A stretch of DNA of 64,000 bases from Streptomyces sp. NBC_00223 (GTDB taxonomy: Bacteria; Actinomycetota; Actinomycetes; Streptomycetales; Streptomycetaceae), in contig NZ_CP108109.1 of the NCBI RefSeq assembly GCF_036199905.1, forward strand, positions 6,137,501 to 6,201,500, given 5' to 3'. Positions within the stretch are counted from its first letter, which is position 1, and each line of letters starts with the position of its first letter. Made by a program: the position numbers and the translations under genes. Below, in pieces: positions 45,441 through 53,409 of this stretch. The notes under the pieces are model-generated. The model did no database searches and had not been told where the DNA came from. It saw only the letters and a list, made by a program, of their open reading frames with translations.

Positions 45441-46445
45441 GTGGCAACACTTTGCTATGTCGGCTGTATGTCACATTCCCCCTATCTGTTCGAGACTCCC
45501 GAGGAGTGGGAGTCCGTCCGCGCCCGCCGCGCGGCGGCCGGCGGCACGGCCCCCGGTTCGGCGATCGACCCGCCCGAGGTGAACCGGGAGAAGCACGCGC
45601 GGGTCCTGGCGGCGGTGTCGGCGATGGAGGCCGCTCTCCACGCCGCCGCTCCGGACATCCTGCTGGTGTTCGGTGACGACCAGGGCGAGCAGTTCCACTT
45701 CGACAACTTCCCCGCGTTCGCGGTCTTCGTCGGCGAGGAGTACGCGGGCTACAAGGTGTCGCCGTGGCAGAGCATGTACGTGCCCGGCGAGACCCGGGTC
45801 CGGGCACCGCGGAACGACGAGACCTGGGTGGACGTGAAGTCCCACGCGCCCTTCGCCCGTCATCTGACGGAGGGCCTGGTGCGGCACAAGTTCGACCTCG
45901 CCTTCTCGACCCGCCTGCCCGACCCCGCCGAGGGAATGGGGCACGCGTTCATGCGGCCCTCCTATTTCCTCCGCCCGGGATACGACCTGCCCACCGTGCC
46001 GTTCTTCGTCAACTGCTACTTCGAACCGCAGCCCACCGGTGAACGCTGCTACGAACTCGGTGTCGCGGTGCGCCGGCTGATCGAGGAGTGGGACGAGGAC
46101 CTCCGGATCGCGGTGATCGGCTCCGGCGGCCTGTGGCACACCCCCGGGGCGCCCGACGCCGTCGTCAACGAGCCCTTCGACCGGGCCGTTCTGGACGCCG
46201 TCAGCGCGGGTGATCCCCGGGGAATGGCCGCCTGGTTCGACGCCCATCCGGCCGTGGAGTCCTCGGTCGGTCCGCGTACGGGCATGCGAGGCGGCGGCGT
46301 CGGCAGCGGAAGCGGGGAGACCAGGAACTGGATCGTCGCCGCGGCCGCGGCGGGCGACCTGGCCGGTGAGGTGCTCGACTACGTGCCGGTTCCGGCCTCT
46401 CCTTGCGGCCTCGGCTTCGCGCAGTGGGAAATGGTGTCGAAATGA
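45441..46445 (+). CDS. LigB-type (class III) extradiol ring-cleavage dioxygenase
   Basis: 334 residues from GTG 45441, with GGGGAAAGGAAG upstream. CMSHSPYLF carries the first metal His; LLVFGDDQGEQFHFDNFPAFAVFVG, GMGHAFMRPSYFL, VPFFVNCYFEPQPTGERCYELG and VIGSGGLWHTPGAPDA are hallmarks of the LigB superfamily (protocatechuate 4,5-dioxygenase, LigZ, DesZ). A single chain without a separate alpha subunit fits the LigZ/DesZ-like subgroup. It opens a catecholic ring meta to the hydroxyls. It overlaps the following amidohydrolase by ATGA, suggesting consecutive steps. Confidence 0.85.
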   Translation: MATLCYVGCMSHSPYLFETPEEWESVRARRAAAGGTAPGSAIDPPEVNREKHARVLAAVSAMEAALHAAAPDILLVFGDDQGEQFHFDNFPAFAVFVGEEYAGYKVSPWQSMYVPGETRVRAPRNDETWVDVKSHAPFARHLTEGLVRHKFDLAFSTRLPDPAEGMGHAFMRPSYFLRPGYDLPTVPFFVNCYFEPQPTGERCYELGVAVRRLIEEWDEDLRIAVIGSGGLWHTPGAPDAVVNEPFDRAVLDAVSAGDPRGMAAWFDAHPAVESSVGPRTGMRGGGVGSGSGETRNWIVAAAAAGDLAGEVLDYVPVPASPCGLGFAQWEMVSK

Positions 46446-47428
46446 CCACGATCGATGTCCACGGCCACACGGTCGCGCCGCCCGAACTCTACGAACACCA
46501 GGCGCGCATCGTCGCGAACCGCGCTCCCATGGGCCGGGCCCGGATTCCGGACGACCTGATCGAGACGCACCTCGACCGGCATGTGGCCCTGCTGGACGGG
46601 GCGGGCATCGACGTCCAGTTCATCTCGCCCCGGCCGTACATGATGCTCCACGGTCTGGTGACGGCCGAGTTGTCGCACGTCTGGAACCGGACCGTCAACG
46701 ACCTGATCGCGCGCCAGGTCGCGATGCGTCCCGAGCGCTTCCGCGGGGTGGCCGGCCTGCCGCAGTTCAGGCTGGACGACCCGAAGGACTGCCTTCCGGA
46801 GATCGAGCGGTGCGTCAACGACCTCGGCTTCGTCGGTGTCCTGCTGAACCCGGACCCGATGGAAGGGGACGCACCCGCGCCCCCGGGCCTGGGCGATCCC
46901 TTCTGGTACCCGATCTACGAGAAGCTCTGCGAACTGGACGTGCCGGCGCTGGTGCACTCGGCGAGCTGCAGCTCCCAGCGGGAGTTGCACTCGGTGCACT
47001 TCGTCAACGAGGAGACCATCGCCGTCGCCCACCTCGCCAAGTCCCGGGTCTTCGAGGACTTCCCGGATCTCAAGCTGGTGATCGGCCACGGCGGCGGCGC
47101 GATCCCGTACCAGATCGGGCGTTTCCGCGCACAGTACCTGCGCCGGGGCACCGAGGACATCTTCGTCGACCGTATGCGACGGCTGTACTACGACACCTGT
47201 GTGTACTCGGCCGAAGGGCTGGAACTCCTCTTCAAGGTGGTCGGTCCCCGCAACTGCCTGTTCGGCAGCGAACTGCCCGGGAGCGCCTCGGTACTCGACC
47301 CGGAACGCGGCGTGCACATGGACATCCTCAAACCGGTCATCGAGAACATTCCGTTCCTCAGCGCCGAGGACCGCGAGCTGGTCTTCGAGGGCAACGCGCG
47401 GCGCCTCTACCCGAGGGCCTTCGCGTGA
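46442..47428 (+). CDS. Amidohydrolase-family enzyme (ring-cleavage product hydrolase/hydratase-like)
   Basis: 328 residues from ATG 46442. TTIDVHGHTVAPPELYEH has the HxH metal pair; FVGVLLNPDPMEG, LCELDVPALVHSASC, LVIGHGGGAIPYQIGRFRAQ and NCLFGSELPG follow the ACMSD-like barrel. Relatives in lignin pathways include LigJ (oxalomesaconate hydratase) and LigY (C-C hydrolase), both unusual amidohydrolase members acting right after LigB-type dioxygenases. The final Asp region reads GSELPG rather than GSDxP, so metal binding may differ. Role inferred from its place behind the dioxygenase. Confidence 0.78.
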   Translation: MTTIDVHGHTVAPPELYEHQARIVANRAPMGRARIPDDLIETHLDRHVALLDGAGIDVQFISPRPYMMLHGLVTAELSHVWNRTVNDLIARQVAMRPERFRGVAGLPQFRLDDPKDCLPEIERCVNDLGFVGVLLNPDPMEGDAPAPPGLGDPFWYPIYEKLCELDVPALVHSASCSSQRELHSVHFVNEETIAVAHLAKSRVFEDFPDLKLVIGHGGGAIPYQIGRFRAQYLRRGTEDIFVDRMRRLYYDTCVYSAEGLELLFKVVGPRNCLFGSELPGSASVLDPERGVHMDILKPVIENIPFLSAEDRELVFEGNARRLYPRAFA

Positions 47429-47495
47429 GGCTCCGCGGAGGGAGCCGGTCCGGCCCGGTGACCCGATCGACGACTCAAGGGGAGAGGGTGCCGCG

Positions 47496-48116
47496 GTGGC
47501 CCGGCTGAGCGTCCTGACCCAGATCTCGGCCGACCACTATCTGGCCGGCGCCGACGTGGCCGCCGCGGGCCGGCTGTGGAACTGGAGCGACTCGTGGATG
47601 TGGGACGACGACCTGAAGGCGTACGCCGGTGACCTCCTGGCGCGGTCGCACCGCCTGCTGCTCGGCCGGCGCGCGGCCGAGGAGGGATACCTCCGGCATC
47701 TGGAGCGGCAGGTGGGCGCCCACGCGGGGGACACGCACTTCGAGTTCGCGCGGCCCGTGACCCGGGCGACGAAGATCGTCGTGGACGGCGGCACGGGCGA
47801 CGGAGGGCTTCCGCGACCCGGGCGTGACGACATCTCGCACGCCGTGCGCGCGGCCGGGGCCGACGCTCCGGAGGACGAGTCCCTGCTCGCCTTCGGCGAC
47901 GCGCCGCTGCTCGCCGCACTGCTGGCCGCGGGGCTGGTCGACGAGCTGCTGCTTCTCGTCGATCCGGTCGCCCTGGGCGACGGCGTCCGCTGGCCGCGAC
48001 GCGACCACGGAAGCCTGGCCGGCCGCCGGGTGGGCGAGCGCACGTTCCCGTGCGGGGTGCTCGTCGTGCGATACGCCCCCGGCCACACTCGCCCGGCGCC
48101 CACCCCGGGCCCCTGA
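47496..48116 (+). CDS. RibD C-terminal/dihydrofolate-reductase-like protein
   Basis: 206 residues from GTG 47496, with AGGGGAGAGGG upstream. RLSVLTQISADHYLAGAD, HRLLLGRRAAEEGYL, ATKIVVDGG, DESLLAFGDAPLLAALLAAGLVDELLLLVDPVALGDG and FPCGVLVVRY follow the RibD-C fold (the G-x-LLxxxLxxGLVDEL helix is typical). Such proteins use NADPH on small substrates, but most stand-alone members are uncharacterised. It ends the catabolic run, 60 bases before the IS30 element. Confidence 0.7.
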   Translation: MARLSVLTQISADHYLAGADVAAAGRLWNWSDSWMWDDDLKAYAGDLLARSHRLLLGRRAAEEGYLRHLERQVGAHAGDTHFEFARPVTRATKIVVDGGTGDGGLPRPGRDDISHAVRAAGADAPEDESLLAFGDAPLLAALLAAGLVDELLLLVDPVALGDGVRWPRRDHGSLAGRRVGERTFPCGVLVVRYAPGHTRPAPTPGP

Positions 48117-48175
48117 CAGGGTCGGCGCCGGGGCTCCGCGGGGCCGCCCCGCCCGCACGGTTGGCGGGTTCTATT

Positions 48176-48216
48176 GATCCCCGCAACACCCTGGAGTTCA
48201 GGGAGTTGCGGGGATC
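48176..48216 (+). promoter_or_regulatory. Long hairpin at the IS30 left end, directly before the transposase start
   Basis: GATCCCCGCAAC (48176-48187) pairs with GTTGCGGGGATC (48205-48216), with an inner CCCTG/CAGGG stem and a five-base loop. The GTG start follows at 48217. In RNA read in from outside, the hairpin would hide the GGGAG ribosome site. Confidence 0.7.
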
Positions 48217-49599
48217 GTGGATTTCGAGGTGCTGAAGGCGGTGTTCTTCGAGGCGCTGGACAGGGAGAACGGCAGCATCACCGCTGCGGCTCGTGCAGTG
48301 GGAATGAACCGCAGCACGGCGTTCGGGTGGGCACGCCAGGCCGGAATCCGTGGTCTCGGCAGGCCTCGCAGGCCCGGCCACCCCGGTCGGGCGGAGTACG
48401 AGCGGCTGCGTGCTGCGGGAGTCCGGCGCCGTGATGCAGCCGCGCAGGCCGGCGTCCATGAGCGCACCGCTGAGGACTGGGACCGCGGTATCCGGCAGAT
48501 CGGCCACTCGCGCCTGCACCCTGACGGGCGCCGCATCGACTACAAGACCGGTGTGACCAGCATCGCCGCCACCGCTTCGGAGTCGTCCCTCGCAACGGTC
48601 GAGGCCGAGCTGCACCCCAGATTCCTCACGGTGACCGAGCGGGAGCTGATCGCCGATCTGCACCGTGAAGGCCGGTCGCTGCGCGCGATCGGACGGGCAC
48701 TGGGCCGGCCGGCATCCACGGTCAAGCGCGAGATCGACGCCCGGTCGGTCGATGGCTTCTACCGGCCGCACCGGGCCCAGCGGGCATGGGCGAGGAGCCG
48801 GTCGCGCCCCAAGGACTCCAAGCTCGCCCAGGACGGCCCGCTCCGCCGGTCCGTCGCGGACAAGCTGCAGGAACAGTGGTCGCCCGAGCAGATCTGTCAC
48901 GCTCTGGTCATCGAGTTCCCCGACGACGAGAGCATGCGCGTGAGCCCGGAAACGATCTATCAGGCGATCTACGTCCAGGCCCGTGGCGGGCTGCGCCGCG
49001 AGGTCGCGGCAGCGCTGCGCACCGGGCGCACTCGCCGCAAGCCGCACCGCAGCCCGGACCGGCGCACGCGCCGGTTCGTCGACGAGATGGTGATGATCTC
49101 CGAGCGTCCTGCCGAGGTCGAGGACCGGGCGGTGCCCGGCCACTGGGAGGGCGATCTGATCGTCGGCCCCCGCAGCGAGAGCGCGATCGTCACTTTGGTC
49201 GAGCGCTCCACTCGCTACGTCATGCTCGGGCATCTGCCCGGCGGGCATACCGCCGAGGAGGTCCGCGACGTGCTGGTGCCCTTGATCCAGACCCTGCCCG
49301 GGCACCTGCGAGGCTCACTGACCTGGGACCAGGGCTGCGAGATGGCCGCGCACAAGCAGTTCACCGTGGCCACGGGAGTGCCGGTCTACTTCTGCGACCC
49401 GCACTCACCCTGGCAGCGCGGATCGAACGAGAACACCAACGGCCTGCTACGGCAGTACTTCCCCAAGAGTACCGACCTGTCCGTGCACAACCCCGAAGAC
49501 CTTGAACACGTCGCCCAGCAACTCAACGGCCGGCCACGCAAAACGCTCGGCTGGAAAACCCCAGCCGAGCGCCTGCGTGATCTACTGACGACCACGTAG
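48217..49599 (+). CDS. IS30-family transposase
   Basis: 460 residues from GTG 48217. The N-terminus has helix-turn-helix segments (GSITAAARAVGMNRSTAFGWARQAG and LTVTERELIADLHREGRSLRAIGRALGRPASTVKREI). The DDE core is PGHWEGDLIVGPRSESAIVTLVERSTRYVML (first Asp), SLTWDQGCEMAAHKQFT (second Asp) and HSPWQRGSNENTNGLLRQYFPK (Glu), ending with LNGRPRKTLGWKTPAE. All catalytic residues are in place, so the element may be active. It is longer than the usual 330-380-residue IS30 transposase because of its N-terminal extension. Confidence 0.93.
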   Translation: MDFEVLKAVFFEALDRENGSITAAARAVGMNRSTAFGWARQAGIRGLGRPRRPGHPGRAEYERLRAAGVRRRDAAAQAGVHERTAEDWDRGIRQIGHSRLHPDGRRIDYKTGVTSIAATASESSLATVEAELHPRFLTVTERELIADLHREGRSLRAIGRALGRPASTVKREIDARSVDGFYRPHRAQRAWARSRSRPKDSKLAQDGPLRRSVADKLQEQWSPEQICHALVIEFPDDESMRVSPETIYQAIYVQARGGLRREVAAALRTGRTRRKPHRSPDRRTRRFVDEMVMISERPAEVEDRAVPGHWEGDLIVGPRSESAIVTLVERSTRYVMLGHLPGGHTAEEVRDVLVPLIQTLPGHLRGSLTWDQGCEMAAHKQFTVATGVPVYFCDPHSPWQRGSNENTNGLLRQYFPKSTDLSVHNPEDLEHVAQQLNGRPRKTLGWKTPAERLRDLLTTT

Positions 49600-49793
49600 A
49601 CCATCAGGTGTTGCGAGGACCCCAAGAATCCGCCGTTCCCGGTACGGGGCTCCGCGCGCCGTGACCCGCGCGGGGCCGTGCGGGCCGGGGGTCGTCTCGG
49701 CCGCGATGCTGCCGCGGGCGGCCCGTCCCGGGCGGCGGGGGGCCGCGGGCCGGGCCTGGTCCCCGGTTGGTGAGGGGCCCGGCGGCGGGCGTT

Positions 49794-49799
49794 TACGCT
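49794..49799 (+). promoter_or_regulatory. -10 element before the metE-like gene
   Basis: TACGCT ends six bases before GTG 49806 with no ribosome site, another leaderless-type arrangement. Confidence 0.35.
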
Positions 49800-49805
49800 T
49801 CGGGC

Positions 49806-50846
49806 GTGAGTACCGATGTGAGCACGCGACCGGCCGAGCCGGAGTTCGTCCTGCCCGAGGGGGCCGCGACCGGGATCGGGTCGATGCCCGGCGGCGACGC
49901 GCGCGAGGCCGCGCGCGTGGCCGTGGAGGCGGTCGGCGGTCTGCCGTTCCTGCCCGAACTGCCCGCGCGCGGACCCGGCGCCGACATGATCGGCCGCACC
50001 CTGGGGATGCTGGTCGAGCTGTACGCCCGGGTGGAGCCCAGCGGCTGGCGGTTCGGCGACCGGCCGGGCCGCGACACCCGGCGGGCCAGGTCGTGGCTGG
50101 GCGAGGACCTGGACGCGCTGGAGGAGTTCACCCAAGGGTACGAGGGCCCGGTCAAGATCCAGGTGGTCGGCCCGTGGACGCTGGCCGCCTCGGTGGAGAC
50201 CAGGAACGGCGAGCGCGCCCTGCGCGACCCGGGCGCCGTACGGGACCTCGCCGGGTCGCTGGCCGAGGGCGTACGGCTGCACGTCGAGGACGTACGGCGG
50301 CGGCTGCCGGGCGCGCGGCCGGTGCTCCAGCTGGACGAGCCGTCGCTGACCGACGTACTGCGCGGGCGGATCGGGACGGCCAGCGGCTACCAGACCTACC
50401 GCGCGGTGGACCGCACGCTGGTGGAGTCCACGCTGCGGGAGCTGATCGGGGCCGCCGGCGTACCCGCGATCGCGCACTCGTGCGCCGCCGACGTCCCGTT
50501 CGCGCTGCTGCGCCGGGCCGGGGTCGCCGGGATCTCCTTCGACTTCGATCTGCTCACCGAGCGTGACTGGGACGCCTTCGGCGAGGCCGCCGAGGCCGGC
50601 ACCGCGCTCTTCGCCGGTGTCGTGCCCGGCGTGGCGGACGAATCGCGGGCATTGTCAGACCCTGCCGGTAGCGTCAGTGGTGTTCGGGCGCTGTGGCGCA
50701 GGCTGGGGCTGGCACCGGGGGCATTGGGGTCCTCCGTCGCCGTGACCCCGTCGTGCGGTCTGGCGGGGGCCTCACCGGCCTACGCCCGTGCCGCTCTCGT
50801 GCACTGCGCGAGGGCCGCACGCTCGCTGGTCGACAACCCGGAGTGA
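49806..50846 (+). CDS. Cobalamin-independent methionine-synthase-like protein (C-terminal domain only)
   Basis: 346 residues from GTG 49806. It matches the catalytic C-terminal barrel of MetE: GAATGIGSMPGGDAREAARVAVEAVGGLPFLPELPARGPGADMIGRT, VKIQVVGPWTLAASVE, VLQLDEPSLTDVL, and zinc-ligand regions IAHSCAADVPF and VAVTPSCGLAG. It is half the size of full MetE, lacking the N-terminal barrel that helps bind the folate, so it may use another methyl donor. Conserved next to ligA in streptomycetes as I recall. The ligA start follows after 14 bases. Confidence 0.85.
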   Translation: MSTDVSTRPAEPEFVLPEGAATGIGSMPGGDAREAARVAVEAVGGLPFLPELPARGPGADMIGRTLGMLVELYARVEPSGWRFGDRPGRDTRRARSWLGEDLDALEEFTQGYEGPVKIQVVGPWTLAASVETRNGERALRDPGAVRDLAGSLAEGVRLHVEDVRRRLPGARPVLQLDEPSLTDVLRGRIGTASGYQTYRAVDRTLVESTLRELIGAAGVPAIAHSCAADVPFALLRRAGVAGISFDFDLLTERDWDAFGEAAEAGTALFAGVVPGVADESRALSDPAGSVSGVRALWRRLGLAPGALGSSVAVTPSCGLAGASPAYARAALVHCARAARSLVDNPE

Positions 50847-50860
50847 GGAAGGACGCAGCC

Positions 50861-53188
50861 GTGGCAGCCGTGGAGGACGCAGGTTCCACCGAGATCCCCG
50901 CCGAGGCGCGCGAGGAGCACGCGCGCCTGGCCGAGCAGATCGAGGAGCACCGCTTCCGTTACTACGTCAACGACGCCCCCGTCGTCAGCGACGCCGAGTT
51001 CGACCGGCTGCTGCGCCGGCTGGAGGCGGTCGAGGAGGAGCACCCGGCGCTGCGCACCCCCGACTCGCCCACCCAGAAGGTCGCGGGGGCGTACGAGACG
51101 GAGTTCACCTCTGTACAGCACCGGGAGCGGATGCTGTCGCTGGACAACGCCTTCGCCGACGAGGAGCTGGCGACGTGGGCCGAGCGGGTCGCCGCCGAGC
51201 TGGGCCCGCCGGACAACACGCACAGCCCGTACCACTTCCTGTGCGAGCTGAAGGTCGACGGCCTGGCGGTCAACCTCACGTACGAGCGCGGCCGGCTGAC
51301 CCGCGCGGCCACCCGCGGCGACGGCCGTACCGGCGAGGACATCACGCCCAACGTACGGACGATCGCCGACATCCCGGACCGGCTGGCCGGGGACCGGGTG
51401 CCGGAGCTGGTGGAGATCCGCGGCGAGGTCTACTTCCCCGGCGAGAAGTTCGAGGAGCTGAACGAGCGGCTGGTGGAGGGCGGCGACAAGCCGTTCGCCA
51501 ATCCGCGCAACGCGGCGGCGGGTTCGCTGCGGCAGAAGGACCCGCGGATCACCGCCTCGCGGCCGCTGCGGATGGTCGTGCACGGTATCGGCGCCCGCCA
51601 AGGCTTCGACATCGACTGCCAGTCGCACGCCTATGAGCTGCTGCGCGAGTGGGGTCTGCCCACCGCCCGACACAACAAGGTGGTCGACTCCCTCGACGGC
51701 GTACGGGAGTTCATCGCCTATTACGGCGAGCACCGGCACGACGTCGAGCACGAGATCGACGGCGTGGTGGTGAAGGTGGACGAGATCCCGCTCCAGGGGC
51801 GGCTCGGCTCGACCTCGCGGGCGCCGCGCTGGGCGATCGCCTGGAAGTACGCGCCGGAGGAGGTCAACACCAAGCTGGTCGACATCCGGGTCGGTGTCGG
51901 CCGTACCGGCCGGGTGACGCCGTACGCGGTGGTGGAGCCGGTCACCGTCGCGGGCTCCGAGGTGGAGTTCGCCACGCTGCACAACCAGGAGGTCGTCAAG
52001 AAGAAGGGCGTCCGGATCGGCGACACCGTGGTGCTGCGCAAGGCCGGCGATGTGATCCCGGAGATCCTCGGGCCGGTCGCCGACCTGCGGGACGGCAGCG
52101 AGCGGGAGTTCGTGATGCCGGCCGAGTGCCCGGAGTGCCACACCCCCCTCCAGCCCATGAAGGAGGCGGACATCGACCTGCGCTGCCCCAACGCCCGTTC
52201 CTGTCCGGCCCAGTTGCGCGAGCGGCTGTACTACCTGGCCGGCCGCAAGTGCCTGGACATCGAGGCGTTCGGGTATGTGGCGGCCACCGCGCTGACCCAA
52301 CCGCTGGAGGCCGAGCCGCCGTTGAAGGACGAGGGCGATCTGTTCGACCTGGACATCGAGCAGTTGCTGCCGATCCGCTCCTACGTGCTCGACCAGGACT
52401 CCGGTCTGCCCAAGCGCGACCCGGCGACCGGCGAGGAGAAGATCGTCACGTTCTTCGCCAACCAGAAGGGCGAGCCGAAGAAGAACGCGCTGGCCATGCT
52501 GGAGAACATCAAGGCGGCCAGGGAGCGGCCGCTGTCCCGGCTGCTGACCGGTCTGTCGATCCGTCATGTCGGCCCGGTCGCCGCCGAGGCGCTGGCCCGC
52601 GAGTTCCGCACGCTGGAGCGGATCATGGCGGCCGAGGAGGCCGAGCTGGCCGCGGTCGAGGGCGTCGGGCCCACCATCGCCGCCTCGGTCACGCAGTGGT
52701 TCACCGAGGAGTGGCACCGCGAGATCATCCGGAAGTGGCAGGAAGCCGGGGTGACCTTCACCGAGCCGGGCTCGGACGAGGGGCCGAGGCCACTGGAAGG
52801 ACTCACCGTCGTGGTGACCGGCACCCTGGCCTCCCACACCCGGGACGGCGCCAAGGAGGCCCTGGGCAGCCGGGGCGCGAAGGTCACCGGCTCGGTCTCG
52901 AAGAAGACGGACTTCGTGGTGGTCGGCGACAATCCCGGCTCCAAGTACGACAAGGCCGTCTCGCTGAAGGTCCCGGTGCTCGACGAGGACGGTTTCGCGG
53001 TCCTGCTCGAACAGGGCGCCGACGCGGCAAGGGAGGTGACGGTGAATCCTCCGGAAACCGACACCGGCACCGAAACCGACACGGACACCGAAACCGACAC
53101 CGACACCGCCGCCGACAAGGGCACCGACGCCGCCGACGCCGGGGAGGCTTCGGAGAATCCTCCGGAATCCAACACCGAGTCAGTCTGA
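50861..53188 (+). CDS. ligA: NAD-dependent DNA ligase
   Basis: 775 residues from GTG 50861, with GAGGAAGGA upstream. Domain Ia (HRFRYYVNDAPVVSDAEFDRLLRRLEAVE) comes first; the adenylated Lys is in CELKVDGLAVNLTYERG at about residue 130; GRTGRVTPYAVVEPV lies in the OB fold; four zinc Cys are in CPECHTPLQ and CPNARSCPAQ; then helix-hairpin-helix repeats (VEGVGPTIAASV) and a BRCT domain (PLEGLTVVVTGTLASHTRDGAKEALGSRGAKVTGSVSKKTDFVVVG). The last about 50 residues are an acidic Thr/Asp/Glu tail bracketed by NPPE repeats, not normal for LigA. Essential for replication and repair. Confidence 0.97.
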   Translation: MAAVEDAGSTEIPAEAREEHARLAEQIEEHRFRYYVNDAPVVSDAEFDRLLRRLEAVEEEHPALRTPDSPTQKVAGAYETEFTSVQHRERMLSLDNAFADEELATWAERVAAELGPPDNTHSPYHFLCELKVDGLAVNLTYERGRLTRAATRGDGRTGEDITPNVRTIADIPDRLAGDRVPELVEIRGEVYFPGEKFEELNERLVEGGDKPFANPRNAAAGSLRQKDPRITASRPLRMVVHGIGARQGFDIDCQSHAYELLREWGLPTARHNKVVDSLDGVREFIAYYGEHRHDVEHEIDGVVVKVDEIPLQGRLGSTSRAPRWAIAWKYAPEEVNTKLVDIRVGVGRTGRVTPYAVVEPVTVAGSEVEFATLHNQEVVKKKGVRIGDTVVLRKAGDVIPEILGPVADLRDGSEREFVMPAECPECHTPLQPMKEADIDLRCPNARSCPAQLRERLYYLAGRKCLDIEAFGYVAATALTQPLEAEPPLKDEGDLFDLDIEQLLPIRSYVLDQDSGLPKRDPATGEEKIVTFFANQKGEPKKNALAMLENIKAARERPLSRLLTGLSIRHVGPVAAEALAREFRTLERIMAAEEAELAAVEGVGPTIAASVTQWFTEEWHREIIRKWQEAGVTFTEPGSDEGPRPLEGLTVVVTGTLASHTRDGAKEALGSRGAKVTGSVSKKTDFVVVGDNPGSKYDKAVSLKVPVLDEDGFAVLLEQGADAAREVTVNPPETDTGTETDTDTETDTDTAADKGTDAADAGEASENPPESNTESV

Positions 53189-53226
53189 ATAGCCCACAGA
53201 TGTCACCCGATCAGCCCATATCAGAA

Positions 53227-53240
53227 GGGGGAGATCCCCC
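53227..53240 (+). terminator. Short GC hairpin after ligA
   Basis: GGGGG-AGAT-CCCCC, 38 bases past the ligA stop, with no T-run. Weak candidate for a terminator or pause site. Confidence 0.35.
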
Positions 53241-53409
53241 AGGTCGCCTCTGTCAATGGCAGCCGATCGGTGCCCGAGGTGGTGCCTCGCGGCCTACTGT
53301 TGAGAAGCGCGCCTGCCGGGCACCAACCTTGCAGCGGCCTCAGCGGTATTGACCGCGGGCACCGGCGCGGTGGACCTGCTTGCTTCACCAGGCTGTGAGA
53401 GGGACGGGC

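Larger units (their letters stand above)
48176..49621. mobile_element. IS30-family insertion sequence
   Basis: About 1,446 bp with imperfect terminal inverted repeats (GATCCCCGCAACACCCTG at the left, GGTCCTCGCAACACCTGA read inward at the right) around one intact transposase. No clear target duplication was found, so the ends are accurate to a few bases. It lies at the junction between the catabolic island and the metE-like/ligA backbone. Confidence 0.8.

Noticed and set aside
36253..49805. Direct repeats (att sites) bounding the catabolic island.
   Set aside because: No matching repeats or tRNA gene were found at either edge by eye; the mode of entry stays open.
49386..50477. Minus-strand frame opposite the IS30 end and the metE-like gene.
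   Set aside because: It crosses the insertion-sequence boundary and mirrors two clear plus-strand genes.
53225..53400. Possible small RNA or tRNA between ligA and the GGDEF-EAL gene.
   Set aside because: Only a short GC hairpin is present; no cloverleaf, no CCA, and no conserved RNA motif.
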